A DNA stretch of 64,000 nt from Chitinophaga ginsengisoli (lineage in GTDB: Bacteria > Bacteroidota > Bacteroidia > Chitinophagales > Chitinophagaceae). The first letter of the stretch is position 1. Each line of letters starts with the position of its first letter. Under the pieces are notes generated by a model. The model saw nothing but the letters and a program-made list of their open reading frames with translations, ran no database searches and had not been told where the DNA came from. The stretch covers positions 37,623 through 101,622 of the forward strand of contig NZ_PYGK01000022.1 of assembly GCF_003014595.1 (NCBI RefSeq), read 5' to 3'. Shown here piece by piece: positions 7,918 to 17,015 of the stretch. The translations under genes and the position numbers were made by a program.

Positions 7918-8871
7918 ATGGCACAGAGAGCTAAAAATATTATTGTAAATGACGACTTGCTATCAAAATATTTCTCCGGTGAAGCGTCACCGGAAGAAGC
8001 CATGGCCATTGATGACTGGAAACTCAGCAATGAGAACAACCGGCAGGAATTTGCCGCATTGTGGTCTGCCTGGAATCAGACTTCACTACGCTCTCATACA
8101 ATAGGTGATATACAAACTGCCTGGCAGGAATTGTTGCCGCTTCCTAAAAAGTTACCGTCCAGACGTACCATATTGCTCAGATGGACAGCAGCTGCATCCG
8201 TGCTTCTCTTCATAGCTATTTCAGGCGTATTATTTTTTAAGACAAATAATACGCCAAAGCAAAATACAGTCACGGCCGCTCTGCATACAACTATACAACA
8301 GGCACTTCCATGCGGGTCGCAGGTAACTATTTCCCCCGGTAGCAGCATCACTTACCCTGTGTCACTTGCAGGTAATGAAAGACATGTAATACTGAAGGGC
8401 AGTGGTTATTTCGATGTGAAGCCCTTGCCGGATAAGCCATTCATTATAACTGCAGGCCCCGTAAATATAAAAGTACTGGGTACTGCCTTTCATGTAACTG
8501 ACACAGATACTGCGATCACGATAAAAGTAATCAGCGGTAAGGTACTCGTGTCCGCTGCAGCACAACAAATCATCATTTCCGGTGGAGAAACAGGCAGCTA
8601 TCTGAAGAAAGAGAAACAGCTGGCACGTGAACCGGAACAACGCAGCTTTCATTTCGATAATGAAGACCTGTCAGTAGTGATAGCAACATTGTCTAAGGCT
8701 TATCATAAGAAAATAATCATCCGGGATCCTGAGATTGCCTCCCTCAAGATTTCCAGCAATTTTGACAACAAACCACTTGGCTATATACTGGAGGTAATTG
8801 CCATCACACTTAATGTAAAATATACTTCCAATCTAAACAACGATGAGATCTATTTCGAGAAAGCGAACTAA
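7918..8871 (+). CDS. FecR-type anti-sigma factor
   Basis: The 317-residue protein has a cytoplasmic N-terminus with the DUF4880-like start (LLSKYFSGEASPEEAMAIDD, then W). A single membrane segment follows at about residues 87-104 (WTAAASVLLFIAISGVLFF). The periplasmic FecR domain has the typical GSQVTISPGSSITYP, ERHVILKGSGYFDV and VLGTAFHV stretches, and a C-terminal STN-like part (HFDNEDLSVVIATLSKAYHK). It should hold the preceding sigma factor inactive until a periplasmic signal arrives. It overlaps the next gene by 29 bases, so the three genes are probably co-transcribed. Confidence 0.9.
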   Translation: MAQRAKNIIVNDDLLSKYFSGEASPEEAMAIDDWKLSNENNRQEFAALWSAWNQTSLRSHTIGDIQTAWQELLPLPKKLPSRRTILLRWTAAASVLLFIAISGVLFFKTNNTPKQNTVTAALHTTIQQALPCGSQVTISPGSSITYPVSLAGNERHVILKGSGYFDVKPLPDKPFIITAGPVNIKVLGTAFHVTDTDTAITIKVISGKVLVSAAAQQIIISGGETGSYLKKEKQLAREPEQRSFHFDNEDLSVVIATLSKAYHKKIIIRDPEIASLKISSNFDNKPLGYILEVIAITLNVKYTSNLNNDEIYFEKAN

Positions 8872-10327
8872 CCTGCTTTTGTTCTGTATTCTATTGCTCA
8901 CATTCACCGGTAACCTATATGCACAACAGTATGAAAAAGCCATTGTAAAAATATCACAAACGCCTGTTGACATTACATCCCTGGCAAAAACAATTGCGAA
9001 ACAAACCGGCTTGCAGTATTCCCTGAATATGCAAAATGCATCGCTACGGAAACATATTACTTTAAAAACAGGCAACTGGCATTTGTCCGATATATTAAAG
9101 CAGGTACAGCAACAGGCAGGACTTAATTACAGGATACTTGGTGACCATATTCTTTTCATGGACTATCAGCCACCTGTGAACAAAAGCATTACCACCAGCA
9201 CAACAGGTGTTCCATCGCTACCATCAAATGCCATAAACCAGTCATTAAAAGCAGGCAACGATAAGGCTTCCAAAGCAGTGAAGTCATCAACATCATCTGC
9301 CAGTCAATTAAAAAGTACCGCTAAAACTACTACGGTAACAAACGTTACGAAAAATACATCCTCAGAGAAAACAAACATATCCAAAGCAACTGCAAAAACA
9401 GTTCCTGCTACAAAAGCGAGTCAGACAGCAGACAGCTCCGATGCCGGAGCTACCAGCAACACTACCACGCCTGCCAGGAAACAGGACTCCATCACTTCTT
9501 CATCAAAGGGGATAAGCGCTGTTGGAAGCCAGGCCATTGATAATAAGGGTAGTCTATTACTACCCTTGCCACCCGCATATACCGTGTCCAGCTATACCCC
9601 AAAAATGTTTTCGCTGACACTATTTGACAATACAGATAATACCAACAATAAAACAACACCCGTTATCAGGAATACCGTTCAACCGCTTATGAAAAGCATC
9701 GCCATGGCAAAAGAGAAAAAGCAAAAAGAGCATAATGGCAGACAGCGGAACAGATCATCCGGGGCTGAAAGAATAAACGCTGATGATGTAGCATGGTATC
9801 AACCAACTGTGAAAACAGGATTCAGCACAGATGAGATATTATATCTCAATGCATCACTCATGGCAGGCATAAAATATGTTTATGGTATCATTTCTTACGG
9901 TTACGCATTTCCCGGCGGACGTTTCCGCTGGGGAGCAGGTATTCCCCTCAGATTGAATGAAACACAACAATTGAGTGTCATTTTTACCACAGGCACATTG
10001 AACAGAAGAACTTCGCCTGATTCTGCCATCATCTATGGGGTGAAGGAACAACTGACACGTTACGGTGCAGGATGGTCTAAAACAGTGAGTCCACGTATAA
10101 CCTTCCAGGCACAGTTCCATTACAACATACTCAAAAAAACATCCGACTCCACCTCGGTGTATGCACAGACCAAGGCGGGCGATTATCAGCATTTCGGCTA
10201 TGGCAAAGCCCCTTATACACTCAGCGAAAGCTACGGTGCCTATTCATATGGGCAAAACTATAGTACAGCAGGCGACTTCAAGCGATGGATCGGTATACAG
10301 CTTTCCTTGTTCTACAAAATATTCTAA
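8843..10327 (+). CDS. Secreted STN-domain protein with Ser/Thr-rich linker and beta-rich C-terminus
   Basis: A signal peptide (residues 1-27, LLLFCILLLTFTGNLYA) is followed by an STN domain at about residues 35-100 (VDITSLAKTIAKQTGLQYSL, ILKQVQQQAGLNYRILGDH). A low-complexity Ser/Thr/Lys linker (about 110-215) comes next, then a Tyr/Phe-rich C-terminal half ending GIQLSLFYKIF, as in an outer-membrane strand. STN domains normally sit at the front of TonB-dependent receptors and pass signals to FecR. Here the domain is free-standing, with no plug or full-size barrel (494 residues). Overlap with the FecR gene suggests it is the sensor for this sigma/anti-sigma pair (inference). Confidence 0.75.
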   Translation: MRSISRKRTNLLLFCILLLTFTGNLYAQQYEKAIVKISQTPVDITSLAKTIAKQTGLQYSLNMQNASLRKHITLKTGNWHLSDILKQVQQQAGLNYRILGDHILFMDYQPPVNKSITTSTTGVPSLPSNAINQSLKAGNDKASKAVKSSTSSASQLKSTAKTTTVTNVTKNTSSEKTNISKATAKTVPATKASQTADSSDAGATSNTTTPARKQDSITSSSKGISAVGSQAIDNKGSLLLPLPPAYTVSSYTPKMFSLTLFDNTDNTNNKTTPVIRNTVQPLMKSIAMAKEKKQKEHNGRQRNRSSGAERINADDVAWYQPTVKTGFSTDEILYLNASLMAGIKYVYGIISYGYAFPGGRFRWGAGIPLRLNETQQLSVIFTTGTLNRRTSPDSAIIYGVKEQLTRYGAGWSKTVSPRITFQAQFHYNILKKTSDSTSVYAQTKAGDYQHFGYGKAPYTLSESYGAYSYGQNYSTAGDFKRWIGIQLSLFYKIF

Positions 10328-10336
10328 GCATTATTT

Positions 10337-10374
10337 AATGCCGGAAATGACTGTATAAGCCATTATCCGGCATT
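10337..10374. terminator. Bidirectional hairpin between convergent genes
   Basis: AATGCCGGA (10337-10345) pairs with TCCGGCATT (10366-10374), with further weak AATG/CATT pairing inside. It lies between the stop codons of the STN gene (10327) and the oxygenase gene (10387). There is no T-run, so the termination strength is unclear. Confidence 0.6.
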
Positions 10375-10386
10375 CCTACAGGGTGG

Positions 10387-11199
10387 TCAGGATCTTAATT
10401 TGTTGTAAGCATGCATCAACACCGGCGGCACGAAGTCTTTCAGACCTAATCTAATCCCTTTCTTAAAATCTTCTGTGCGGTGTCTCCTGATCTTAAACAA
10501 TGTTGTATGACTTCCCAAAGTAGGATCTATCTCCTCTTCAGGGCGCCCATTTGTGTAATAATATAACGCAATAGATTTCCTTGTACGGTCTTCAGGACAA
10601 TTCAGGGCATCCGGATGTCCATGATAGGAATAGGACGTAGTACTGAAAATAGCCATCCTGTTAAACAGCGGCAATATCTTCACTTCTGCCTTTTCCATAT
10701 TTCTGTCCCACAGTTCAAAATGACCACCATAACTCTCCTCCCAATCCTTGTTCAGGTATATCAGTACATTTAAACGGCGGTCAAGATTTGTAATGGGATG
10801 TTTGTTGAAATCGGCATGTATCTTCAGTAATCCACCTCTGACAATCTGATGCAAACCGCCGCCTTCCAGGTAAGGATCGGGTATTAATCCCCTTATACCT
10901 GTCAGCTCTTCCAGAAAATTAAGGAAGGGACGGGAGTTCAATGAATAGATAAAATGTCGCGTGAATGCACCGTAATTACTTTCATCTTTTAATGCCAGCT
11001 TCAATTCCTGCGCATTACTGTATCGCTGCCAGTGCGCACCATTCGCTCCGGGAAATTCATCCAGTACGTTATTCAGCGCCTCCTCCGGAAAAACATTATC
11101 CAGGTATATATGCGGGAAAGGGTTTCCTTCTGCATATCTCTGCTTGTTGCTACTGGCAAGCGTCTGCAGTGTAGGAACATCTGGTATGTAGTAATTCAT
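10387..11199 (-). CDS. 2-oxoglutarate/Fe(II)-dependent oxygenase
   Basis: I start at the ATG at 11199 (MNYYIPDVPTLQTLASSNKQ), giving 270 residues. The jelly-roll motif set is visible: HxD at His128/Asp130 (LLKIHADFNKH), RRLNVLIYLNKDWEESYGGH after it, the distal His in SYSYHGHPD (about 193-195), and the RKSIALYYY strand whose Arg should bind 2-oxoglutarate. This matches prolyl-hydroxylase-like oxygenases that act on proteins or small molecules. The substrate is not apparent. It stands alone between convergent and divergent neighbours. Confidence 0.85.
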   Translation of the reverse strand: MNYYIPDVPTLQTLASSNKQRYAEGNPFPHIYLDNVFPEEALNNVLDEFPGANGAHWQRYSNAQELKLALKDESNYGAFTRHFIYSLNSRPFLNFLEELTGIRGLIPDPYLEGGGLHQIVRGGLLKIHADFNKHPITNLDRRLNVLIYLNKDWEESYGGHFELWDRNMEKAEVKILPLFNRMAIFSTTSYSYHGHPDALNCPEDRTRKSIALYYYTNGRPEEEIDPTLGSHTTLFKIRRHRTEDFKKGIRLGLKDFVPPVLMHAYNKLRS

Positions 11200-11318
11200 A
11201 GAATGATAGGTGACATTGGTTAGAACAATGCCACCTATACGACAATTCAATTTATCAACTACCCTTACTCAGATGAAATTTATTTTTTATTTACCTTCGT
11301 CAGACTATTTAAATCCCC

Positions 11319-11474
11319 ATGGCTTACAAAAGAAAAGGACATCTTACTGTGGTAATGGAATATTGCACACATCTGCGCAGTTTTTTGCATAGAAGGTACT
11401 GGAAAGGAGAAAGAAAAGCCGGTAAGAAATTAATAAGAAAGGAACTAATGGAATACAGGAAACCGGCAGCTTAA
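11319..11474 (+). CDS. Candidate small basic protein (51 aa)
   Basis: The frame runs from ATG 11319 to TAA 11474 and fills the gap between the oxygenase and the LytTR gene. The product is strongly basic (starts MAYKRKGHLTVVMEYC, ends KELMEYRKPAA) with a KGERKAGKKLIRK stretch. A promoter-like TACCTTCG (11292-11299), close to the TAnnTTTG box, lies about 20 bases upstream. The stop overlaps the convergent LytTR gene by four bases. There is no recognised family, and it could be a chance frame. Confidence 0.4.
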   Translation: MAYKRKGHLTVVMEYCTHLRSFLHRRYWKGERKAGKKLIRKELMEYRKPAA

Positions 11475-12223
11475 CTCAACCATTTCCTCAAGGCATTTGA
11501 TTTTTCCCTGCTCACCATCACTTCCTCCGTTGGAGGAAACAGGTCCAGTTTCAACTTACCATTAAATACCTGGTGGATCTTTTGTATAGCCCCGGCAGAT
11601 ACAATGTATTGCCTGGTTGCCCTGAAGAAATCCCTGGGGTTCAATTCCTGTTCCAGCTCTTCCAGGGTCTGATCGATTGTATAACGGTCTCCCTGGTTAG
11701 TGACCAGGTACACCAGTTTGTGTTCAGAAAAGAAATAAGCGATATTGGGTACCATGACCGGTATCAGCATATCCCGGTAAGATACCAGAAAACGGGAACG
11801 GTATACCACTTCCCGGTGCTGCATTTTCTTAATCACCTCCAGGAGGTCAGGAGTATCTGCGTTCTTAACCAGCCCCTTGATCCTTGTGATGCTTTTTTCG
11901 AGTTGGGCTTCTTCCAATGGTTTCAGTAGATAATCAATACCATTCACTTCAAAGGCCTTCAGTGCATATTCATCATAAGCTGTAATAAAAATTACATGCG
12001 ACCGGATCTGCACATGATCGAAGATCTCGAAGCTCAATCCATCTGTCAGTTTAATATCCATGCAGATAATATCAGGATGTTCATGCTTTTCCAACCATTC
12101 TATGCTCGCCTGAACGGTTTGCAGCTCGCCAATGATCTCAATCTGCTTATCGATCTGCCATAACAGCTTTTTCAACCTCGCCGCATTAGGTAACTCGTCT
12201 TCAATGATCAGTATGCTCAACAT
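11471..12223 (-). CDS. LytTR-type response regulator
   Basis: I start at the ATG at 12223 (MLSILIIEDELPNAARLKKL), giving 250 residues. The receiver domain (1-120) has the acidic pair E8/D9, phospho-acceptor D56 (IICMDIKLTDG), T/A in FITAYDEY and Lys in DYLLKPL. The C-terminus (about 145-250) is a LytTR DNA-binding domain (FLVSYRDMLIPVMVPNIAYF, DFFRATRQYIVS). It overlaps the upstream histidine kinase gene by 23 bases, so the two form an operon and a cognate pair. Confidence 0.93.
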   Translation of the reverse strand: MLSILIIEDELPNAARLKKLLWQIDKQIEIIGELQTVQASIEWLEKHEHPDIICMDIKLTDGLSFEIFDHVQIRSHVIFITAYDEYALKAFEVNGIDYLLKPLEEAQLEKSITRIKGLVKNADTPDLLEVIKKMQHREVVYRSRFLVSYRDMLIPVMVPNIAYFFSEHKLVYLVTNQGDRYTIDQTLEELEQELNPRDFFRATRQYIVSAGAIQKIHQVFNGKLKLDLFPPTEEVMVSREKSNALRKWLS

Positions 12224-13274
12224 GTTCCTTTTCATTTTTCTTCATCAATGGTATCTTCACTTCAAAATAGTTGTCAGTATTGCTAATGACAGGTTTATTA
12301 CCACTTAGCAGCAGATAACGCTGGGTGATGTTTTTTAGTCCCAGCTGTGCTCCTGGTTCCTGTATGCGCTTCGGATTCTTGTTATTACGAACCACAAGCC
12401 ACTTATTATCTGCCATGTAAATATCGATAATCAGCGGCGAATCATTCGTAAACTGATTATGCTTAATCGCATTTTCAATGAGTAATTGTAAAGTCAGCGG
12501 AGCAATATCGCTTTGCAGATGCTCTACTTCCTGTGATATATTGATGCGAATAGCCTGACCATACCTGATCTGGTGCAGGAAAAGGATATTCCTGATAAAA
12601 TCGAGTTCTACCGCTATAGAGATAGTATTCTGTGTCCGGTTAGTCAGCATATAACGATAGATGGAAGATAACTTCACCACATAGTTAACAGATAAGGAAG
12701 GATTTTCCTCTATCAGGGAAGTGAGTGCGCTCAGGTTATTAAACAGGAAGTGCGGGTCCAGTTGCAGTTTCAGGGCGTCCAGCTGTGCCTGAACAGCCAG
12801 CTCGTTCAATTTAAATGCCTCCAGGCGTGCATTATTCAGTTTGTTGATAAGATGTTCTGCCGCAAAGATGGAGGTGATCACCAGGCAATAGATCATCCCG
12901 GTAATCGAAGACTGGCGGTAGAGTAGCTGGTTAAATGCGAACTTCTCCGGGAAAGGGACATGGAAAAAAAGGTAAAGCACAAGGAGGATGATACCCATGT
13001 GAGATATTAGCTGTACCATGAAACGCATTCTCATGTTCCGTTCCCATGGCAACCTGCGATGCAGCACATAGGTCAGCCAGATACCGGTTTCTATCACCAG
13101 CAGGGGGAACAACCAGGATACCAGTGTGTTGACGATAAAATCAAATACTGTGAATTGTCTCCAGGCGTTGAAGGTTCGCTCGTAGGGGTTGATCAGGAAA
13201 AATATCAGGTTGGTAAGCAAACAAAAAATAGGATAGCCATAAAGTCTTAAGAATTTATAGTTGGATGTAGCCAT
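12201..13274 (-). CDS. LytS/YehU-type membrane histidine kinase
   Basis: The 357-residue protein has four membrane segments in its first 140 residues (FCLLTNLIFFLIN, FIVNTLVSWLFPLLVIETGI, LISHMGIILLVLYLFF, ITGMIYCLVITSIFAAE). The His_kinase family motif QLDPHFLFNNLSALTSLIEE follows, with phospho-His175. The ATPase part has LLIENAIKHNQF and the LGLKNITQRY glycine box. There is no extracellular sensor domain, so the membrane core may itself sense the signal. Its partner is the overlapping LytTR regulator just downstream. Confidence 0.92.
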   Translation of the reverse strand: MATSNYKFLRLYGYPIFCLLTNLIFFLINPYERTFNAWRQFTVFDFIVNTLVSWLFPLLVIETGIWLTYVLHRRLPWERNMRMRFMVQLISHMGIILLVLYLFFHVPFPEKFAFNQLLYRQSSITGMIYCLVITSIFAAEHLINKLNNARLEAFKLNELAVQAQLDALKLQLDPHFLFNNLSALTSLIEENPSLSVNYVVKLSSIYRYMLTNRTQNTISIAVELDFIRNILFLHQIRYGQAIRINISQEVEHLQSDIAPLTLQLLIENAIKHNQFTNDSPLIIDIYMADNKWLVVRNNKNPKRIQEPGAQLGLKNITQRYLLLSGNKPVISNTDNYFEVKIPLMKKNEKEHVEHTDH

Positions 13275-13323
13275 AATATGTGAGACTTTTACCAGGCTAC
13301 ACTATCCTATTGTTATAATATGT

Positions 13324-13476
13324 TTATTTGAATGACACGCGGCGAACAGGTCTTGTCAGCAAATCCCATATTATATATAGTATGCCTAATGATAAAACAG
13401 ATAAAACGATTTTAATAATACTCAGCAATTTACCTATTTTATACAGCTGTGACGCGTAGTGCAATGTATTTGTCAT
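13324..13476 (-). CDS. Candidate small membrane protein (50 aa)
   Basis: It starts at the ATG at 13476 (MTNTLHYASQLYKIGKLLSI). A hydrophobic segment IIKIVLSVLSLGILYIIWDL fits one membrane helix, followed by a basic tail LLTRPVRRVSFK (positive-inside pattern). The gene lies on the same strand as, and 121 bases downstream of, the PQQ dehydrogenase, and upstream of the LytS-type kinase. The family is unknown and the coding call rests on composition only. Confidence 0.45.
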   Translation of the reverse strand: MTNTLHYASQLYKIGKLLSIIKIVLSVLSLGILYIIWDLLTRPVRRVSFK

Positions 13477-13597
13477 GACTGTTTCCTTTATTTGACAGCA
13501 ATTTGCCCCAAATACCAGAAAATTACCGGTCAATCTGACTGAACTTACAAAAATCACTACTGAACTTAAATTATCGCATACTGAAGTGAACAGGTAA

Positions 13598-15781
13598 TTA
13601 TTCCGGCAGGGCAAAAGCCACATATGTATCGCCCGATGGACTGCCTATTTTCCCTCCCCCACAGGCAATAACCACATATTGCCGACCATTTAGGGAATAA
13701 ACAGCCGGGGTGGCATACCCTGCTGCCGGCAACTGCCCTTCCCATAACTGACGACCCGTCTTTTTGTCGAAAGCCCTGATCTTTTCGTCTTGCGTGGAAG
13801 CTACGAATATCAGCCCGCCTTTGGTAACGACAGGACCACCATACACCTGTGTCCCTGTTGGAGGTATTCCCCTCTTTTTAAGGGCTTCAAACTCGCCCAG
13901 AGGTACTTTCCATAACAGCTTACCGGAATTCAGGTCTACGGCATTTAAAGTGCCCCAGGGTGGCTTTATGCCTGGATACCCATCCTTATCCAGGAAACGA
14001 ACGTAACCCGTCATGGTATAGGGCACCTCATCGAGAATGCTTTTCTTTCCTGAGGTATTAGCGCTTGTACGGGCGCCCGGTTCTTCTTTACCGGCGGTTG
14101 CTGTGTGTAACAGGAAATCAATCAGTGCTGCCCTTTCCTCATCCGGGATCTGTTTAAACGATGGCATCATATTCCTCCCGCTTGTTATTATTTTCCCAAT
14201 CTGATCTGCCTGATATTTCCTGCCAATATTCACCAGGGAAGGATAGGAGGTCCCATTCCCTTTCAGTTCGGGACCATGACAACTGATACAGTATTTATTA
14301 TAGGTGTTGTGCCCGGTAGCGGCACTACTTTTGCCAGCTTTAGGTACGTCGATCATGGTCAGTGACCAGGGCAATTCGCTACTGTTCACGTACAGGGCCT
14401 GCGTTTCCGGATCAACAGCAGCACCACCCCATTCTCCACCGCCGTCAAAACCGGGGAATATCCAGCTGCTTTCTTTTGAGGGTGGCGTAAACATGGTGGT
14501 GTACTTTACTTTCCGGAACTTCTCCAGCATCTCCTGGTGTACTTCGGGGCTCAGGTCAGTCAGGTCTTCCTCACCAAACTGCTGCCGGGCAAAAGGCTCC
14601 GGTAATACAGGAATCGGCTGTGTAGGCCAGGGGGCTTCCCCTGGCAGCGCTTCCTGGGGAACAGCTTTTTCTTCTATCGGGAAGATGGGCTTACCATTCG
14701 TTCTGTCAAACAGGAATATATAACCATGCTTTGTGATCTGTGCTACCGCGTCAATTGTCTTTCCGTCTTTATGCAGGGTGACCAGGTTCGGATTGGCCGC
14801 CAGGTCGCGGTCCCAGAGATCGTGGTGCACCACCTGGTAATGCCATAAATATTTCCCGGTGGCAGCATCCAGGGCTATCAGTGAATTGGCGAACAGGTTC
14901 GTGCCTTTGCGGAAACCACCGTAAAAATCACCACCTACACTGCCTGTAGGTACATATACGATCCCTCTTTGTTCATCCAGCGACATGCCCGCCCAGCTAT
15001 TGGCTCCCCCTAATTTCTTCCAGGCATCCTTGTCAGGCCAGGTATCATACCCCGTCTCCCCGGGATGAGGAATGGTGTGGAAGATCCAGCGGCGCTCACC
15101 GGTATGTACATCAAAAGCACGGATATGCCCGGGAGCCGCATCCGCCGATTCAGCTACCCTGACACCGACGATCAGCAGGTCTTTGTAAATAATACCAGGC
15201 GTATTACCCGATACATAGGCGTCTCCGTCAGTCATTCTATCGAGCCCGGCTGCCAGGTCAATATACCCTCCTTTCCCAAAACTCCTGACAGGCTTTCCGT
15301 CCAGGGCATTAATAGCATAAGTACGGTTACCCGCATTGTAAAAGATCCGCTTATCCTTTCCATCTTCACGCTGCCAATATACCACGCCGCGGCTGACCTT
15401 CATCAGGACAGCGGGATCATTCTTAGCAGCAGTGTCTTCAGAAGCAGGATCGAACAACCAGTGTTGCTGTCCGGTAGCTGCGTCCAGGGCAAAAAGTTTT
15501 AAGCGGGGAGAAAGACCGTATAAAATACCATCCACCATCACAGGATTACACTGATTCTGTGAACGGCCGGCAGTATCCTTGTCGTGCGTGCTATATGTCC
15601 AGGCTATCTGTAGCCGGGATACATTATTCGGATTGATCTGGGTATTGGCAGAGTAGCGGATGCCATCTTTGGAGCCGGCATAGGTTGCCCAGCTATTATA
15701 ATCATTTGTGGCAGCAGGATTTTTACAGGACGCTAATAACAATAACGTGGACAATGATACTAACCAAACAATGTTTGTCAT
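13598..15781 (-). CDS. PQQ-dependent dehydrogenase with internal cytochrome c domain (lipoprotein)
   Basis: The 727-residue protein begins with a lipoprotein signal (LLLLASC, Cys19). The PQQ beta-propeller starts at about residue 30 (NSWATYAGSKDGIRYSANTQ), with repeated propeller strands such as LFALDAATGQQHWLFDP, IRAFDVHTGERRWIFHT and SLIALDAATGKYLWHYQ. A single CISCH heme site near residue 498 sits in a cytochrome c domain inserted between two propeller parts; the propeller then resumes (LNAVDLNSGKLLWKVPLGEF, FDKKTGRQLWEG). Such enzymes oxidise sugars or alcohols in the periplasm and pass electrons through the heme. The substrate is not clear. Confidence 0.9.
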   Translation of the reverse strand: MTNIVWLVSLSTLLLLASCKNPAATNDYNSWATYAGSKDGIRYSANTQINPNNVSRLQIAWTYSTHDKDTAGRSQNQCNPVMVDGILYGLSPRLKLFALDAATGQQHWLFDPASEDTAAKNDPAVLMKVSRGVVYWQREDGKDKRIFYNAGNRTYAINALDGKPVRSFGKGGYIDLAAGLDRMTDGDAYVSGNTPGIIYKDLLIVGVRVAESADAAPGHIRAFDVHTGERRWIFHTIPHPGETGYDTWPDKDAWKKLGGANSWAGMSLDEQRGIVYVPTGSVGGDFYGGFRKGTNLFANSLIALDAATGKYLWHYQVVHHDLWDRDLAANPNLVTLHKDGKTIDAVAQITKHGYIFLFDRTNGKPIFPIEEKAVPQEALPGEAPWPTQPIPVLPEPFARQQFGEEDLTDLSPEVHQEMLEKFRKVKYTTMFTPPSKESSWIFPGFDGGGEWGGAAVDPETQALYVNSSELPWSLTMIDVPKAGKSSAATGHNTYNKYCISCHGPELKGNGTSYPSLVNIGRKYQADQIGKIITSGRNMMPSFKQIPDEERAALIDFLLHTATAGKEEPGARTSANTSGKKSILDEVPYTMTGYVRFLDKDGYPGIKPPWGTLNAVDLNSGKLLWKVPLGEFEALKKRGIPPTGTQVYGGPVVTKGGLIFVASTQDEKIRAFDKKTGRQLWEGQLPAAGYATPAVYSLNGRQYVVIACGGGKIGSPSGDTYVAFALPE

Positions 15782-15909
15782 TCAACAACTGGTTTATGTA
15801 TCTCCCAAGATAATAAAACGGGTTGTTCTCTTTTTTACAATTTTACTTTCACGGGGTATACTTTCTTTGCTGTTAGTAAACGGGGGAATAAATACCGCCA
15901 TTCTAAACT

Positions 15910-15943
15910 AAGGGGCAACCGGCTTCAATGCCAGCTGCCCCTT
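15910..15943 (-). terminator. Hairpin terminator after the epimerase gene
   Basis: AAGGGGCA (15910-15917) pairs with TGCCCCTT (15936-15943), with extra GGC/GCC pairing inside. It begins eight bases after the epimerase stop at 15951 on the minus strand. A clear T-run is missing. Confidence 0.55.
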
Positions 15944-15950
15944 CCCCAAT

Positions 15951-16931
15951 TTATACCGGATAAGGACCATCTTCGAATGCTTCTGCATGATAGCCCTTGG
16001 ATCCTACGGTTTTAGTGAGCGGACTACGTAATTCTTCTCCGGCCTTCAGGCGTTCAATCACATACCTGAAATCATACACCGGTTGCCAGCCTAACTCTCT
16101 CCGCGCTTTTTCATTCACATATATCCTGTCGATTCCCTGGAACATTTGCCAGCCGCGACGCTCATACTCTTCCACATACTCCGGAACAAGCCCCTGTACT
16201 ACCCACAATGCATTATTCCGGAGATAGGTGGCATGCCCGCGCATAAAAGGAGTAGTAGCGCTGATGATGTATTTACCAAAGCCGATCTCCTTTGCCCGTT
16301 TAGCGGCCAATATATGTGCATTCACAGCATCTTCCAGCTCTACACGACGGAACAGGAATTCATTTGCCTTCAGATTCTCATCCACATAGGCGTTTCTTGC
16401 TTTGCGGTTATCATCTTCTTCCGGGAAAAAGCGGGAAGTTCTGAGCACAATACAAGGCAGACCATGGTTCCTGAAAAACAGCTGGCACAGATCTTCCGCC
16501 GCGGCTTTTGTAACACCATAAATATTCTTGGGTACAGGTATCACATCTTCTGTGATCCATGCCGCCGGCGATCCTGCTTTGGGTTCCAGCGCATCTCCGA
16601 AAACGCTGGTGGTACTGGTGAAGATAAAAGCGCCTACACCTGCGGCAACAGATTCCTGCAGCAGGTTCAGTGTGCCGGTAATGTTGGTATCAACAAACTC
16701 CTGCATGCTATGCGTAGCCACATGTGGTTTATGTAATGTGGCGGTATGAAATACGGCCTCCACACCATCAAGACAACTTTTTACAAAGTCTCTGTCTGTG
16801 ATAGAACCTACATGTGTTGTAAACGAAGAGGCAAGTATATCTATGCCAATCACTTCATAACGCTGTGCCTTCAGTATACGGGCCAGCCCTTCACCAAGAT
16901 GTCCGGCGCTTCCGGTAACTAAAACTTTCAT
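15951..16931 (-). CDS. NAD-dependent epimerase/dehydratase family protein
   Basis: The 326-residue extended SDR starts MKVLVTGSAGHLGEGLARIL, which contains the GxxGxxG nucleotide site, followed by an acidic residue in EVIGIDIL that favours NAD. The catalytic set is Ser/Thr in FTSTTSVFGD and Tyr/Lys in YGVTKAAAED. The C-terminal half holds the sugar-nucleotide-type substrate region (VELEDAVNAHILAAKRAKEI). The exact sugar or other substrate cannot be told. It is divergent from a Crp/Fnr regulator, with an 84-bp gap carrying a 14-bp inverted repeat. Confidence 0.85.
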   Translation of the reverse strand: MKVLVTGSAGHLGEGLARILKAQRYEVIGIDILASSFTTHVGSITDRDFVKSCLDGVEAVFHTATLHKPHVATHSMQEFVDTNITGTLNLLQESVAAGVGAFIFTSTTSVFGDALEPKAGSPAAWITEDVIPVPKNIYGVTKAAAEDLCQLFFRNHGLPCIVLRTSRFFPEEDDNRKARNAYVDENLKANEFLFRRVELEDAVNAHILAAKRAKEIGFGKYIISATTPFMRGHATYLRNNALWVVQGLVPEYVEEYERRGWQMFQGIDRIYVNEKARRELGWQPVYDFRYVIERLKAGEELRSPLTKTVGSKGYHAEAFEDGPYPV

Positions 16932-16991
16932 ATGTTAGAGGTATCTTAATGTTCTGTCACCCCGAAGGTAAGGGGTGTTAACTCAAATTTC

Positions 16992-17005
16992 GGGACATTT
17001 GTCCC
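16992..17005. promoter_or_regulatory. Inverted repeat GGGACA-N2-TGTCCC, candidate Crp/Fnr-family site
   Basis: A perfect 6-bp inverted repeat with a 2-bp centre lies 10 bp before the Crp/Fnr start and within the divergent gap to the epimerase gene. It is placed well for autoregulation or for control of both genes, but binding is inferred. Confidence 0.45.
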
Positions 17006-17015
17006 ACTTACAGGT

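Noticed and set aside
13301..13310. ACTATCCTAT, shared with the 14-mer repeat near 41430
   Set aside because: A third 10-bp match in 64 kb is not unlikely by chance and the flanks differ.
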